From Branchiostoma floridae (taxonomy: Eukaryota; Chordata; Leptocardii; Amphioxiformes; Branchiostomatidae): a DNA stretch of 64,000 bases. This document shows, piece after piece, positions 46,409-58,758 of the stretch (its first letter is position 1; each line of letters begins with the position of its first letter). The notes beneath the pieces are model-generated. The model saw only the letters and a program-made list of their open reading frames with translations. It was not told the DNA's origin and did not search any database. The stretch lies in the NCBI RefSeq assembly GCF_000003815.2, contig NC_049994.1, positions 9,160,469 to 9,224,468 on the forward strand. Direction: 5' to 3'. A program made the translations under genes and the position numbers.

Positions 46409-47790
46409 GACCGTCAACAAAAGTCGCACGGCGGCTAACGGCGCAGCGAAGATACTAGCGCTATAAATAAGCGCTTCAACTAAGGATGGCAACCCGTACA
46501 ATATTTTTGTATACTGTTGAGCTAAGTAAAGTTTGTTGTTTATGAGGTTTTAGTTGTCTTTGAAGCTTTGACCCGAAATATTTTAAAGTCAAACTGCTGA
46601 AGAGAAGTAAGTGACTGCTACGATTATCGTAGATATGGCCCTAAAAAAACTGATAAAAGAAGCCTTCTCAATAGCCTAAAATGTAAGAGCTTCCGGGGGG
46701 GCTTCGCCCACCTGGGTCCCCCCCACAGTGGCCCTGCCCCTGGACCCCGCCAGGGACATTCGGCGGCCCCCGGACCCCTGTCCGACGCTTTGAAAAAATC
46801 CTGGCGAGAAGTCTGTACGGCCTGAGTCTTCAAGTTAACGTATTGTGTGGTCCCGCTTATGAATATTAATTAGCCTTCGCTTTCCTCTTCGCTGATTGGC
46901 TGAACCATTAATTGAATTAACTCTTCCTGCCGGCTAGACGCAGGTGCAGATGTCGGCTCTGTGGGGTGAACGTCCGAAAGGTCACGGCATGGAGAACGAA
47001 AGAAAACCAATTTCCCCTAAAAAAAGTGCTGTAATTAAGCCTTTTACAGTACTTTATGCCAAAAATTTTACTTGGATCATTTTACCAACTATATTATGCC
47101 TATCTATACCAAATGTTACTCATACCAGGGTACAGGGGTGCAAAATATACCGTTATAAGACCGTCAACAACAGTCGCACGGAGCTAACAGCGCAGCGAAA
47201 ATACCATCGCTAGCGTTTCAACTTCGGATAACAAGTTATAAGTACTGTTGAACTCAGTAACGTTAAAGTTTGTTTTTAGTTGCCTTTGACGGTTTGACCT
47301 GAAACAGTGTTACGCTAAACTCCTGAAGAGAAGTTAAGTGACTGCTGCGATTATCATAGATATGCCCCTAAGAACTGATACAATATAAAGCCTTCTGAAT
47401 AGTCTAAAATGCGAGAGCCTTAGGCGGGCTTTGCTCCCCCTGGCGGGAACACTGCTATATACGGGATCATGAGGCCCCGCTTATGAATATTAATTAGCCT
47501 TTGGCCTCCTCTTCGCTGATTGGCTAGGTCTTTGATTCAATTAACTCTCCGGCTGACGCGCACAGGTGTGGCTCTGTGCGGGGTCACGGAAGGTCACGTC
47601 AGGAGGCCAAAAGAAAACAAATTTCCCCTCAGAAAAGTGCCAAAATTAATCATTTTAAAGTTGTTTATGTCAAAAATTTTACTTGAATCTTGTTACCAAG
47701 TATCTAATGCCTATCTATACCAAATTTCAGGTCATTTAATTGTAATACCAGGGTACAGGAGCCAAAAGTGTCCTTTTTTGGTCAAAAATT
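46409..47790 (+). repeat. ~750-bp tandem duplication
   Basis: Unit 1 (46409-47158) and unit 2 (47159 onward) share GACCGTCAACAA, GTCGCACGG, GAAGAGAAGT, AGTGACTGCT, TATGAATATTAATTAGCC, CTTCGCTGATTGGCT, TTTCCCCT and ATGCCTATCTATACCAAAT in the same order. The family ends where the 162-bp array begins, and unit 1 ends with a partial array unit (ATACCAGGGTACAGG). Confidence 0.8.
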
Positions 47791-48290
47791 GGCCAAAAAT
47801 CGCAAAAATAAGCATTTTGTTGCACTGTACACCAAAAGTGTTATTGAATTTATATGAAGGGATTATCAAGGCACATCTGTGTCAAATTTCAGCTCATTCG
47901 GTTGCAATACCAAGGTACAGGAGCCAAAAGTGTCCTTTTTTGGTCAAAAATTGGTCAAAAAATCGCAAAAATAAGCATTTTGTTGTACTGTACACCAAAA
48001 GTGTTCTTAAATTTATATGGGGGCATTATCAAGGCACATCTCTGTCAAATTTCAGCTCATTTGGTTGTAATACCAGGGTACAGGGGCCAAAAGTGTCCTT
48101 TTTTGGTCAAAAATTGGTCAAAAAATCGCAAAAATAAGCATTTTGTTGTACTGTACACCAAAACTGATATTGAATCTATATGGGGGACTTATCAAGGCAC
48201 ATCTGTGCCAAATTTCAGCTCATTCGGTTATAATACCAGGGTACAGGGGGCCCAAATATACAGTTTTGGTCTTAAGATGACCAAAAAACC
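47700..48290 (+). repeat. 162-163-bp tandem array, about 3.5 units
   Basis: The word GGTACAGG recurs at 47752, 47914, 48077 and 48239, with spacings of 162, 163 and 162. Each unit holds CAAATTTCAGCTCATT, GTGTCCTTTTTTGGTCAAAA, AAAATAAGCATTTTGTTG and ACTGTACACCAAAA. Because one spacing is not a multiple of three, the long apparent reading frame at 47520-48137 is a by-product. Confidence 0.9.
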
Positions 48291-48804
48291 TTAATAAAAT
48301 CATTTAAGAGACAGATATGGAAAAAATGAAAAAAACGCCCGAGGGTATTGGCCCACTCTTCCCTTGTGCCAAATTTCAAGTCATTCGGTTGAGGAACAAC
48401 GGAGATACCGTGTTCTGAAGATTTGACAGGAGAAAGAAACATTACGAATACAATATATTTCACCATACCTATGGTATGGCTGAAATATAAAAATATGTAG
48501 CAACATTTAACAACCGTATGAAGTATCTAAATTAGAATTTTGTGATCACCCGTGAGACGTTTATCCCCTATAAAAATTGACCTTTCCAATTTTTACCGGC
48601 TACGCTCAGTTCTATTTTACTATTTCTAGATATCAAGTTGATATTCCTTAGTTAGCAATTGCTAGCTGTGTAGCTACATCGGTAGTATAGCTAGGAATTT
48701 GGGTTTCATCCCCTGGCTGGTCGTCAAGGGTGCAACTCGACATGAAGACCTACCTGTTGCTGGCGGAGCTCTTGGCGGTCGGAACATCGCCAGCTGCAGC
48801 GGAC

Positions 48805-49050
48805 GTTCCTGGACGGTCTTCGGTTGGGCAGTCGACCGACGCAGCCATTCTCTCATATTCAACTTTAATTAACATTTTTTTTTTAAATATTTGCGTATAT
48901 GTTCAAGTTCTGTTGTTCTTAAATAACGTTCCTGGACGGTCTTCGGTTGGGCAGTCGACCGACGCAGCCATACTCTCATATTCAACTTTAATTAACATTT
49001 TTTTTTTAAATATTTGCGTATATGTTCAAGTTCTGTTGTTCTTAAATAAC
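48805..49050 (+). repeat. 123-bp exact-looking tandem duplication
   Basis: The units 48805-48927 and 48928-49050 differ at hardly any position (CCATTCTC versus CCATACTC). Both run from GTTCCTGGACGGTC to CTTAAATAAC. The flanks at 48700-48804 and 49095-49240 are themselves diverged copies of one ~150-bp sequence with GGGTGCAACTC and GGAACATCGCCA, so the duplication sits in an older repeat. Confidence 0.9.
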
Positions 49051-49774
49051 ATCTATTCTAATTCTACTATGTAGTTAGAAACTTGGCTATAAAATCAAAA
49101 GTAAGATTCGGGTTTTCATCCGCCGGCATCCTGGACACTTGTCGAGGGTGCAACTCAGCCAAAAAGACCTCCCTGCGGAACTCTTGGATCGGAACATCGC
49201 CATGGGACGTTCCTGGTCGTCGGGCAGACGACCGACGCAACCATACGCCAAGGCATATATTTAACCTTTCAGCGATCCTTGATTGTGACATCTTGGTTTG
49301 ACAACATACACAGATATAGATATAAGGCATAAGGCAGTAAGTATATTGTGAAAGAATTAATCACCAATACTTGGTTCTACAATAACGTTATTGATATCAA
49401 AGGCGACTTGGTACTAGTAGTATGTGTAACGTTGCCGACAAGTTGCAATGTGTCCATGAATGAAAGGTAAGTTTATACCGGCTGTGCATGCTGGGATAGC
49501 CGTGAATTGCATATAACACCGGCCCTGTCCAATCACCATCTTGGAGCAGAGTCGCAAATTCCCCGACTTACCTTTCCCGAACTGATCGCATTTTCCCCGG
49601 TATATATAAAAACTTAACCCTTTCTTGAAGATTTAGAGACATTGAACAGTGTTAATAGAGAGATATGAGAAATAGGAACGTGTTTAAAGGGGGAAGGATC
49701 TGTATCGCGAACGGAACGAACTTGCAACTTTAGAAGAAGAACCGAACCGAACGATAATATCTAAACGGTTTTGT

Positions 49775-50021
49775 ATTACGCTTCGCTTTGTCGTATCCAG
49801 GGGGAGAAAATCGAGATGTCGCGTTTCACCCCGTGATAGCGCTAAGCGCGATGATTAGCACATGATTTGATTACGCTTCGCGCTACCGCTTTCAGGGGGA
49901 GAAAATCGAGAACTCGCTTTTAGCCCCCCGGTGGCGATATGCGCCGCGCGTTTCGCCCCTATATGGCGATGGTCGCGCTTCGCGTTTCGCCATATCGAGT
50001 CCAATGGCCTACCTGTGGGTA
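49775..50021. repeat. Right arm of the inverted composite repeat, uninterrupted
   Basis: This is the reverse complement of 43169-43334 joined to 43793-43877, without the 458-bp insertion. The flanking words GGACTCGATATGG and the GTAC..AGGTAGGC boundary are shared by both arms. Confidence 0.8.
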
Positions 50022-51123
50022 CACGTCAGGGCGGACGTTACGTTTTCAATTTCAAAAGTTGTTCCTCGTCACCTTCAGCCAGCAATTTTAAGAAACTCAG
50101 ACTTCTCTCTATAATACCAAGTCTTATGAAAACCCAATGTCGAATTTGAAGAATGCTCCCTATACTTACTTCTCTAGATTATCAGCACCGGTACCTAACC
50201 AGGCCCTGTGTTTGGCAATCAAAAAGTACAAACTTGATTCTTATGAAGAATATCGTCAAAGCCCTCCATGTTTACAACAGCTTTCTGTTAAATACGCTTC
50301 AAAATCATCCCGATACTTTTTTCTTACATTGATCCCTAATCTACAACACTATATATATATTAAAAAAAAGAGGATAAAAGTGTGGCTGAAGTTTTTGATT
50401 GAAACCATACTTTTCTAATGAATGTGGATAGGTAACACGAAACAAGGTATCTATTTAGTGATGCTACCATCGGTGCACGCGCAACAAACCTGTTCAACGA
50501 GTGAGAACAGCCGTCAGCCTGTACGTGACAATATTACAGATGGGTTGGTTCGAGTATAAAGTCGGCTGCAATTGTGTGCAAACTATGATCATGATCAGCG
50601 ATCAAAACCATACATCCCCTCCTCTACAGACAGCGGTAAAAATCAACTTGAGTTCTTCGGTTGAACATTGGTCTCTGTCCGTTTAGAAACCGTTCCATTA
50701 TCAGAACACATGGTCCAGATAAATGTTTTAGTTAGAATTTCATAGTAACGTGTTATAGTTAGAAGCGAGCAGTGAGAAAACATGTCCACACTGTTTCCGG
50801 CTCTGACATTAAAATACACTTCAGCCACTGAAAATCGGCTAGGTCCGGTACAAATGTCAACCCTAACGCACCACTTTCGTCATATGACTCATAATGGACT
50901 TAACTGTTACTTTTTACGTTTTACTTTGTGCTAAACGGCGTCCTTCAATGGAGCCATGCACACATTCGGGAGTGCGTGTCACTATTGTCAACGGTGACCT
51001 CCAAATCAAAGATGGCGGAAAGTTCACAAAGATGGTAAATATATTGAAGGATTTATTTGCATCACAGGTCAAATGTGACGACGGGCCTATTGTAGCTCTT
51101 CTACCTCATTGGAGACAAGACAA
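50022..51123. other. Spacer
   Basis: No gene is recognised. It contains the diverged second copy (50980-51090) of sequence at 41690-41840. Confidence 0.4.
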
Positions 51124-51300
51124 TACTGTATATCTTGGCATATTCGCGGTGGGTTTATTTTCGCGATGACGCGGTTTCGCGGTGTCAAGGCACCGCGAGA
51201 ATGCGTTATTCATATCTACTATTCTGCAGTTTCAACTGTAAACGTTAACACCGCAAAACACTTCCCCTCCTACCGCGAAAATAAAGGAATTTACAGTAAT
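51124..51300. mobile_element. ~177-bp foldback element with TACTGTA ends
   Basis: The left end TACTGTATATCTTGGCA, then TATTTTCGCG, is mirrored by CGCGAAAATAAAGG and ATTTACAGTAATA at the right, with TA at both borders. The interior has CGCGGTGTCAAGGCACCGCG, itself a palindrome. There is no coding capacity; it is MITE-like. Confidence 0.65.
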
Positions 51301-51524
51301 AATTCACCAATAAAACAAATGTTGCTTGTCTATCATACTTTCTATCATATTATAACCGTGTATTAGTTTATTTATTTGACTTATTTGAAGCTCCTTTGGA
51401 AGGAAAAACACATTTTGTGGCCTCAAAGGACAAAATACACAAGCGCTTCAGCTTGATTTTGTTCGCCACCCATATTATACTGGTCACTTTGTAATTGTCA
51501 ACATTGTAATAATTTGAATTGACG

Positions 51525-52455
51525 AATGTTTTCACTCCATCTGTCATTTATGCCAAATCATGGTCTGCACTCGTGAAAATACACAGTACATTAATTTACA
51601 CTCTTAAATGTAAAAGTTTTTGTTGCATCAGTACTTGATTAAAGGCAGCTGCTATAATGAAATATGATTTAACATTTGGAACATTTCTTATGGTTATTCT
51701 TGATCTATTGTAGTTGTCACTGTTGCTATATGTTTTCACACCAGTAAGATACATGTGTATTTTAAATGTCAGCTTTCCACTAACAAGCCTGGTGATTTTA
51801 TACGTAAATGGATAATAGAATTAAGGTTAAAAGTGAACATGACAAACCACACAAATAGACCAGACATATTTTATTTGTTAGAGTCTACAAATCAATTTCT
51901 GCTAGGGTCAGATGAAAAAACTTTGTTTGATACTATGTTATTCACAATTGTATATTGTGTGTTATTGTAATAGCAAAAAGTGAATTGTGGATAGCTTCTA
52001 TTCTGAAGGTCAACTTTGCAATCAACAGGTTAAATGATTTTGATTTACTGGTGCTGAATCTTTCTTGCTGTCTTTACTATCCATTGATGGAATTATGAAA
52101 TAGTACAGTACTTACAAATGTATATTATTTATATTGGATTGGATATGGTACATGCAACCTGTTTTGTCCTTATCATGGAAGAATTTCATCTCCTTTACAA
52201 TCTCTTAAGATGTTACTTGTTGCTGCAGAATCTTAAACATTTCTATTTGGTTTCTAAACATGTGGTCCTTTTCTTTTTTTCACCAGCCCTATAAGCGATA
52301 ACTTGGTACAACTTCAACCTTGCAGATGCCTTAAACAGACATATGATTTTCTAGCATATTTCTATTACCTTATGCTTTTTATGCTATGTTTCACACCAAT
52401 TATATAAAAAGTTGCCACAGAATAGGTGTTTGCATCACGCTTTCCCAACTTAGCA
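51525..52455 (+). repeat. Second copy of the ALG6 3' flank
   Basis: It aligns along its length with 37245-38160. Shared words include GCCAAAT.ATGGTCTGCACTC, GTACTTGATTAAAGGCAGC, GCTATATGTTTTCACAC, ACTATCCATTGATGGAATTA and AACATGTGGTCCTTTT. There is no trace of ALG6 coding sequence in front of it. Confidence 0.85.
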
Positions 52456-52583
52456 TTAGAAGGAAGGAATTCGAAGAATAAATAAGTGTGGCAATGAAAA
52501 AGCATTGCCATGGCGACGGCAATATACTTCATAGTTGTATGTTTTTAAATGGGGGTGTTGGAGGATCAGGATACATGTGTAGC

Positions 52584-53448
52584 TAAAACGGGAGATTGAG
52601 ATGTACTTATCAAAAAGGGAGTACTTTACGATTGCTACATTGCAACCCAAAAACGCTAAAAACAACAATAGCGAATCAGAACCATTCAAACCCTAAACCC
52701 TTTCGTGCCTATCTTAAAAACTAGTGCTAAGTTTTAACGGCTACAATGTTTCCTGTTAATTGACGAAGCGTAAAATAATGAATTCTTGGACCATCTTTCT
52801 TGAGGTGTGCTTCAACAGTCGGCCGTATGATTTTCGCCCGTACTGATATTATCTAATCTTTTAACAATAATAAGTGACACTGTTCCCTTTCAGCTTGTCA
52901 TTGGTCCGGGATGTATCCGTACATATGGGAATATGGTGTCGCGATCCATATTTTCTAAGACATCGGCGAAATGAACTTGCGATGTATAAACGATAAATAA
53001 CTCGCAACTCGCCCTGATAATCCGTCTCAAACTTTTTAAGGCATCTTATCCACTATCTAGTGAATAATCGAATAGTTTAGTCGATTTTTGTTTATCATGC
53101 ATCAAATACTGAGTCATTTCAAATTAAAAACTTCCGTTAACAGTCCTGGTTTTACTGACCCCCTATTTTCTTGTTCCCAAATGTGTCTAAATGGGGATTG
53201 CTACTCTGAGGTATATACTGCTCTAATTAGATACAAAATAAAACACGTTTGTATCCACTCCGCCACATTTATCTTCTATTAAACACATACCAACATGTCT
53301 AAGTGTAACAACCACAATCGAATGTATTGACATTTTAACAAAAAGAACTAGGGTATCCATTTGACACGCTGCAACTATAGCGGGAAAGAAATACATTGTG
53401 CATAGGTAGAATGATCTAGCAAAACCTCATGATTTGACCTAAACATGG
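52584..53448. repeat. Left arm of a large inverted repeat
   Basis: It pairs with 60033-60621 in opposite orientation. Shared words are AACGGGGATTGA-like, ATATTGCAACC, CGAATCAGAAC, AACGGCTACAATGTTTCCTG, GACGAAGCGTAAAA, TCATGCATCA.ATACTG and AGGTAGAATGATCTAGCAA. This arm holds about 250 bp (roughly 52817-53063) absent from the other. Confidence 0.8.
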
Positions 53449-56406
53449 CAAAAACGATTAAGGTTCACAATTCACTCTGGCACTAACGTGAATGTTTAAG
53501 TTGAGTCGGTGGGGAAGGGGGTTGGTACAATTTGGCAAAGAAAAGGCACGGGGCATGACACCACATGAACACGGTTTAGAGATTTTTAAAGCCGAAACCA
53601 TGGAGGCAAAAAATCTGGTTGTGGTTCAAAGATGTCAGAGATCAGGGGAGGATGTTTGGCCAAATCTGCTGTAATTAGCTGTCACAGAAAATGAGTTACG
53701 ACCAGGGCTTCGGCCAGAGGGTACGTATGAAATGTCAGAGTGGCCTTGACTGCACTGAAGGTGCACGGAACGAAGAGTAGAACAGATGGCAAAAATTATC
53801 GTGGTGATTCTCAGAATCCGGCGATGTGACAAATTTAGTCACTGTGTCAGATAGATAGTATGTCGACCAAACACCGAGAAAACCACGACAACGGAACTTT
53901 TATGCATTTTTCACGAAAATTCAAGACTACACATGTAAACTTTTACGCTAACAGTGATGGGGTTTTGTGCGCGTGAAAAGTTGCGCATGAAAAATCTGCG
54001 GGTGACAACATGCACATTCGCTTATTTCCCGGGGATTTGGAAAGTTTTTGTACTTTTACATTTGAGATACTTAAACAGAACGCTCAAAATCTTTTGATAA
54101 CCATTAGTGTTGATAGTTAGCAGGGATTTTAACCCATGTCCTATCCGGTAACTTCCCTGGGTGGTGTCCCTGCAGACGTGTTAGACGTTCGCGTATACAA
54201 GAACGGGATCCCGTCTGTATTTCCCTGTTGCCGTTATATCAGAAGAAAACTAAATCACATCCAGTATTCAGAATATATATAGACTGGCTGGCATCTCTCT
54301 ATTGTATTCATCCGCTAAAAGAATTCGTCACCATGGTCTTAGAACATGGCCATCTTTCCTCAGCCAATCAGGAGCGAGTATTTCTTGTGACTAAATCCAC
54401 ATAGTATGGCGTCCCTAGGGGTAGGGGTGTACTAAGTAACGAATAAATTGACTAAGTTGGAGACGCCCACCATTCAACTGAATGGTCTCCCTAGGGGTAG
54501 GGGTGTACCAACCAACGAATAAATTGACTAAGTTGGAGACGCCCACCTTTCTCATGCAAATAAAAGCACTTAAAGAATTAACAAAAAGGTAAACAGCAAA
54601 TCAACCTTTGTTACTGAACATCTTTATTCATAACATGAACAAAGGAAATTCAGAAAGGAAAAGTCAGAAAACGAACAAGACAATAATAAAGAGTTTCTTG
54701 TAACAAGAAAACGTACGAACAGAATTATCTAGCTAGTTACATCAAATACATGAAAAATATAACCGCCTTGGCAACGGTTACATCAAGCTAGGGAACAGGT
54801 TCTCAAGATAGTAAAGAAAAACTTTAAAAGTAGAGATGCTACATAAAAACATGCGCGTTAAATTGATAAAAATGAAGCAAACATGTGGTATACGATCAAT
54901 ACTTCCATAAAACTTTAAAAGAGAAACAAACTAAAATGGAGGAAGATGTGGTCTACCAGGAACGGGTCGAACTGGGAACAGGACAGCTCGTCAGGACGGT
55001 TACTCCAGCAGGGTGAATGAAATGGGGAGGGGGGAGGGGGCAGCGACATAATTTGGCTGGTCTGTCTGGCAGGAATTGGTCAGTATCAAAACTACAAAAC
55101 AGTTCGGCAGAGATGCCAATATGCTGCAGCAAAACGTCCGCCATCTCGAGCTGGAACTCAGCTGGAACTCAGCTGGAACTCGGGCTGTGTACGCGTACGG
55201 AACTCGCCTGTACATACTGTGAAAACGGCTTAACATACTCGAGAAATTGGCCTTCAAGAGATGCCACGTCCTACTCATTTGAGGTCAGGTTGAGAACTGG
55301 GATCAATCTGATCTCCTTGATCTGACATTCACCCAAAAACAATGGCATTGTGGTGCAAAAAAGTGTTGTAAAACCTGACATGAATTTCACACAAGCCTCA
55401 TGGGGAAAGGTGTGAGGCGCCATCACCAGGTTCATGAAAGAGAAATAGAAGAATGTAGCCTGTCTGTTCGCTTGCTAGGAAAACAAACTACATGTTTCTA
55501 GTGACTATAACAGTGTATTTTGCTTCTGAAAGATGGCCGTTCTAAGTCAGTTAGATCCTGGGAGTGGCCTGACTATGTGGATTTGGTACTGCTCCGCCCA
55601 CCCGAGGAGTTTGTTGGGGTCCCCGAGGGCGGCTACAGTGAGAACTTACTTTGGTATGCAATCACGCGACACATCACATATCGCTATCAAAGGAAAAGGC
55701 CGGTGTCATAACGTTGAGAGATCTTTTGTCGGCCTAACAGCAGAAAGCCATTTTTTTGCATATAGATTAATCGCCATCGAGAGAACTGTTATACGACATG
55801 GTGTGAATTAATACCTCCCGCGAGGCATTCTACCACCCTCTTGTATTAAAGGCCACATTTGTAACAAGGAGGTTTTATCCTTGATTGTATTAATAGGTAA
55901 CGGCGGAATTTTGATATCGCAACGTTCACAGACCAAACACCCAACGAAAGAATTAATGATTACAGACTTCAACCCCCGTACACGCCCGACAACACGTAGA
56001 AACTAAGTTTTCTATGCTGATCATGAGTCTCCGTGAGGTGAAGATCTCATTATGGCCCCAGGTGTATTATTTTAGACGTCATTTTCATGTCTAACAAATG
56101 AGCGCTCGAAATCATTACAGAAAGTTGAGAATGAACAAACAAGGCATAGCCACAAGTGGGAAGTAACAGAACATATCACGAGACAGATACATTTTAATAT
56201 ACAAAGGAGGTTTCTTGTTGATACAAACGTCCGGTGAGACACAATAGAGGCACGCCTGCGAATGTGGTGAAATTTCACCAAATTGCACTATTTTGTTTTT
56301 TCGTCTGCTTTCATTGTATGTGACCCCGGTGGTGGAAAGACGAAGTTAGCCTGGCCAATCCACGGTAGACTGGATTCCAGGTACTTTTGGACCAGCTCGA
56401 TCTTCA
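53449..56406. other. Gene-free region with short tandem repeats
   Basis: No gene is recognised. A 76-bp tandem duplication is at 54411-54548. A short GCTGGAACTCA triplication is at about 55149-55182. Reading frames here have no family resemblance and no splice-site support. Confidence 0.5.
54411..54548 (+). repeat. 76-bp tandem duplication
   Basis: CCCTAGGGGTAGGGGTGTAC begins at 54413 and again at 54489. Both units continue to AATAAATTGACTAAGTTGG and AGACGCCCACC. Confidence 0.9.
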
Positions 56407-56506
56407 NNNNNNNNNNNNNNNNNNNNNNNNNNNNNNNNNNNNNNNNNNNNNNNNNNNNNNNNNNNNNNNNNNNNNNNNNNNNNNNNNNNNNNNNNNNNNN
56501 NNNNNN
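56407..56506. other. Assembly gap (100 N)
   Basis: This is a run of exactly 100 N, the conventional size for a gap of unknown length. Confidence 0.99.
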
Positions 56507-56840
56507 ATCTTTACTGTTATTTGCTTTTGAATGTATATTCCATTACATTATTTTGTCGTACCCAACAGAAACATACTTTCTAAAGATACTTTGCTGCACC
56601 TTAAGGTGTTTGATACAAACTGCCCCAAGTGCATAGTAAACATGAACACACTCTTCATGCGTTGTCGACTTACAGTATCTTTGGTTTGGAATGTGGTAGT
56701 CACCCTTTGAGTCGGTGTGACAAATGGGCCTGTCATGCTCACGACTCTCTACACATACACGACTTATTAGCCCCAGGCAGGACTGAGTCCGGCATGTTAT
56801 GACAAATTTTCCCCTTTTTCCTTTTATTTCTATGTTGTAG

Positions 56841-57003
56841 GACCATTCGGTGCAAGCCGGGCTAAGAAAGCTACGAGAGGTGTGCCTCGATCACAACATT
56901 CATGTATATCCCTTAAAGATGAGTCGCGCCCTGGACCGCCTGATCAAGGCAGGCACGCAGGCGAAACCCAACAAAAACATACTGTATTGTCCAAACATTA
57001 CGT
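56841..57003 (+). other. Coding-like segment, possibly a terminal exon
   Basis: After an acceptor-like TATGTTGTAG the frame reads DHSVQAGLRKLREVCLDHN, then IHVYPLKMSRALDRLIKAGT, and ends at TAG 57001-57003. Residue composition and the absence of stops look coding, but I do not recognise the family and see no partner exon. The flanks carry a direct repeat: AAGATACYTTGCTGCACCTT with ACACTCTTCATG at about 56582-56670 and 57015-57105. It may be an exon remnant in a repeat. Confidence 0.3.
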
Positions 57004-57099
57004 AGTATAGCTTAAAGATACCTTGCTGCACCTTAGGGTGTTTGATACAAAATGTCTAAGGTATAGTACAGTAAACATGAATACACTCTTCATGTCGTG

Positions 57100-58398
57100 T
57101 AGACTCAAACATCAAGATGTTCTCGAGATACATAGCAGGACTGGTCTAACCATTTTAAAGCTAAGGGTACAAACCGACGTACGTGCAACTGCGAGTGCGT
57201 GGTGTCTACGTGCCACAACTGGTGCTGGTAAACGAGCTGCTAACTTCAGCTCGGTCTTGCAGATGGGGCATTGTGGACGGTTATAATTGTTTAACTTAAT
57301 TCAAGGTGAAATATGGTCAATGAGATCAGCCGTGTTGTATTTTATAAGGTCAAAAGTCACATAACAGCGTTTAACGGTTCATTTCTTATGGAATCCTATA
57401 CTGGTCTTCCCATAACTGTTGTTAGGCATAATTTGGAAAGATGTAAATGTTTTGAAGAAATATTAGACAAGTAAGAGAGGACGTCCTAGTCACAACGAGG
57501 TGTGATTAGAGGATGTAGTGCCCCACCGTTATACACATGGTTTAGCGTTTCTGTGTTTGTTCTGATCAGAATAAATGCGTTACTGATAACCAAAGGCATC
57601 CATGAAGGAGGGCCTCGAGGAAATAAGTACCACATAATCGCCCCCCCCCCCTTCACGGAGATGTAAACAAACCGCCACTGATCATTAGAACAGAACCACT
57701 CACACTCACAGAACAGAGCAGAACCATCGCGACGATAATCACGCTTACCCAAAAGGATGACATGTCTCTTCCTCCTCCTGACATAACCTTAAACTAAGAT
57801 GCCCCATCTCATGTTCTCCCTGGAGCGCCGAGCTTCCGATATTAAAGGCCCCGGCCACCCACGTCACCAAGCGGCAAGCGGGGAGATGGCACCCCGTGAC
57901 CGGCATGGGCCCGACGAACACGTGTCCCGGCATAGGAAGTAACCCTTCAGATTGACGTAAACCCGACCTCACTATACTTCTGGGCCTCCAAAACGTTCAT
58001 CGCTAGGTCGCTGCACGAAAACGTTGACGTATTGGAAAAATAGCTAGCAAAATAGGGCCAACGTCCGTGCCGAACCAGCACCTTGATTTGGTGCAGATTT
58101 CTGATGGGAGGGAGAGGCAGCAAGGCTATACATGTTGGTTTTAATAATGTAGTTTATTTGCAAGTTCTTGCCCGTGACTAATTGCAACAAGATGCATACA
58201 GTTGATTTAGTAAACATACATAAAATTATTTGGTATAGATAACAACGATGTCAATTGTAATCAAAGGAATATTCTATCAAAAATATTGACTGCAGTGAGC
58301 TACAATCTACGCATATGGGGTTTGACTTCTTTTTTGGGGGAAGAAGACGATGTACCCCACTTCTTCTATGATAAGTGGGTTATGTGACGTTAACAGCC
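57100..58398. other. Gene-free stretch
   Basis: No gene is recognised. A run of C at about 57642-57651 and GC-rich sequence at 57800-57930 are the only features. Confidence 0.4.
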
Positions 58399-58665
58399 TT
58401 ATAGTTTTATTTCGTCGGTAAGCGTTTCGATGTCTTTGTGTGTTTTGCATACCTCTTCATCTTTCCTGGTCATTGAGAGGCATTTAGCAATAAAATGTAT
58501 TTCGTCTTCCACCGGTTTTGCATTACAATGATTACAGGTTCTTTCGCCCACGGGTAGCTTTTTGTACTGCCCGCTCTCTATTTCAAGGGGGTGGGCGCTG
58601 ATTCTAAGTTTGCATATGGACGATCTGACCTCGATATTACCAAGTGACGTTAAATAAGTTTCCAT
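58399..58665 (-). pseudogene. LINE-type retrotransposon ORF, C-terminal fragment
   Basis: The 88-residue frame has LRISAHPLEIESGQY, then GERTCNHCN and VEDEIHFIAKC. This is the cysteine/histidine motif (CxxC...HxxxxC) typical of the C-terminal end of non-LTR retrotransposon polyproteins. No reverse transcriptase is in front of it, so it is a decayed 3' fragment. Confidence 0.7.
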
Positions 58666-58758
58666 TGAGTATCCCTTCTTTAGTTTCTTAAAATATCTTA
58701 ACCATTATCTATAGACGGTCTATAAGGAAATGTCTGTATGTACAATTGCTTTCTAACA

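Noticed and set aside
47520-48137. 205-codon + strand reading frame
   Set aside because: It is the translation of the 162/163-bp tandem array; the frame breaks at the 163-bp step and the residue pattern simply repeats.
47700-48290. Possible CRISPR array (regular repeats)
   Set aside because: The units are 162 bp and repeat along their full length with no unique spacers, and the genome is eukaryotic.
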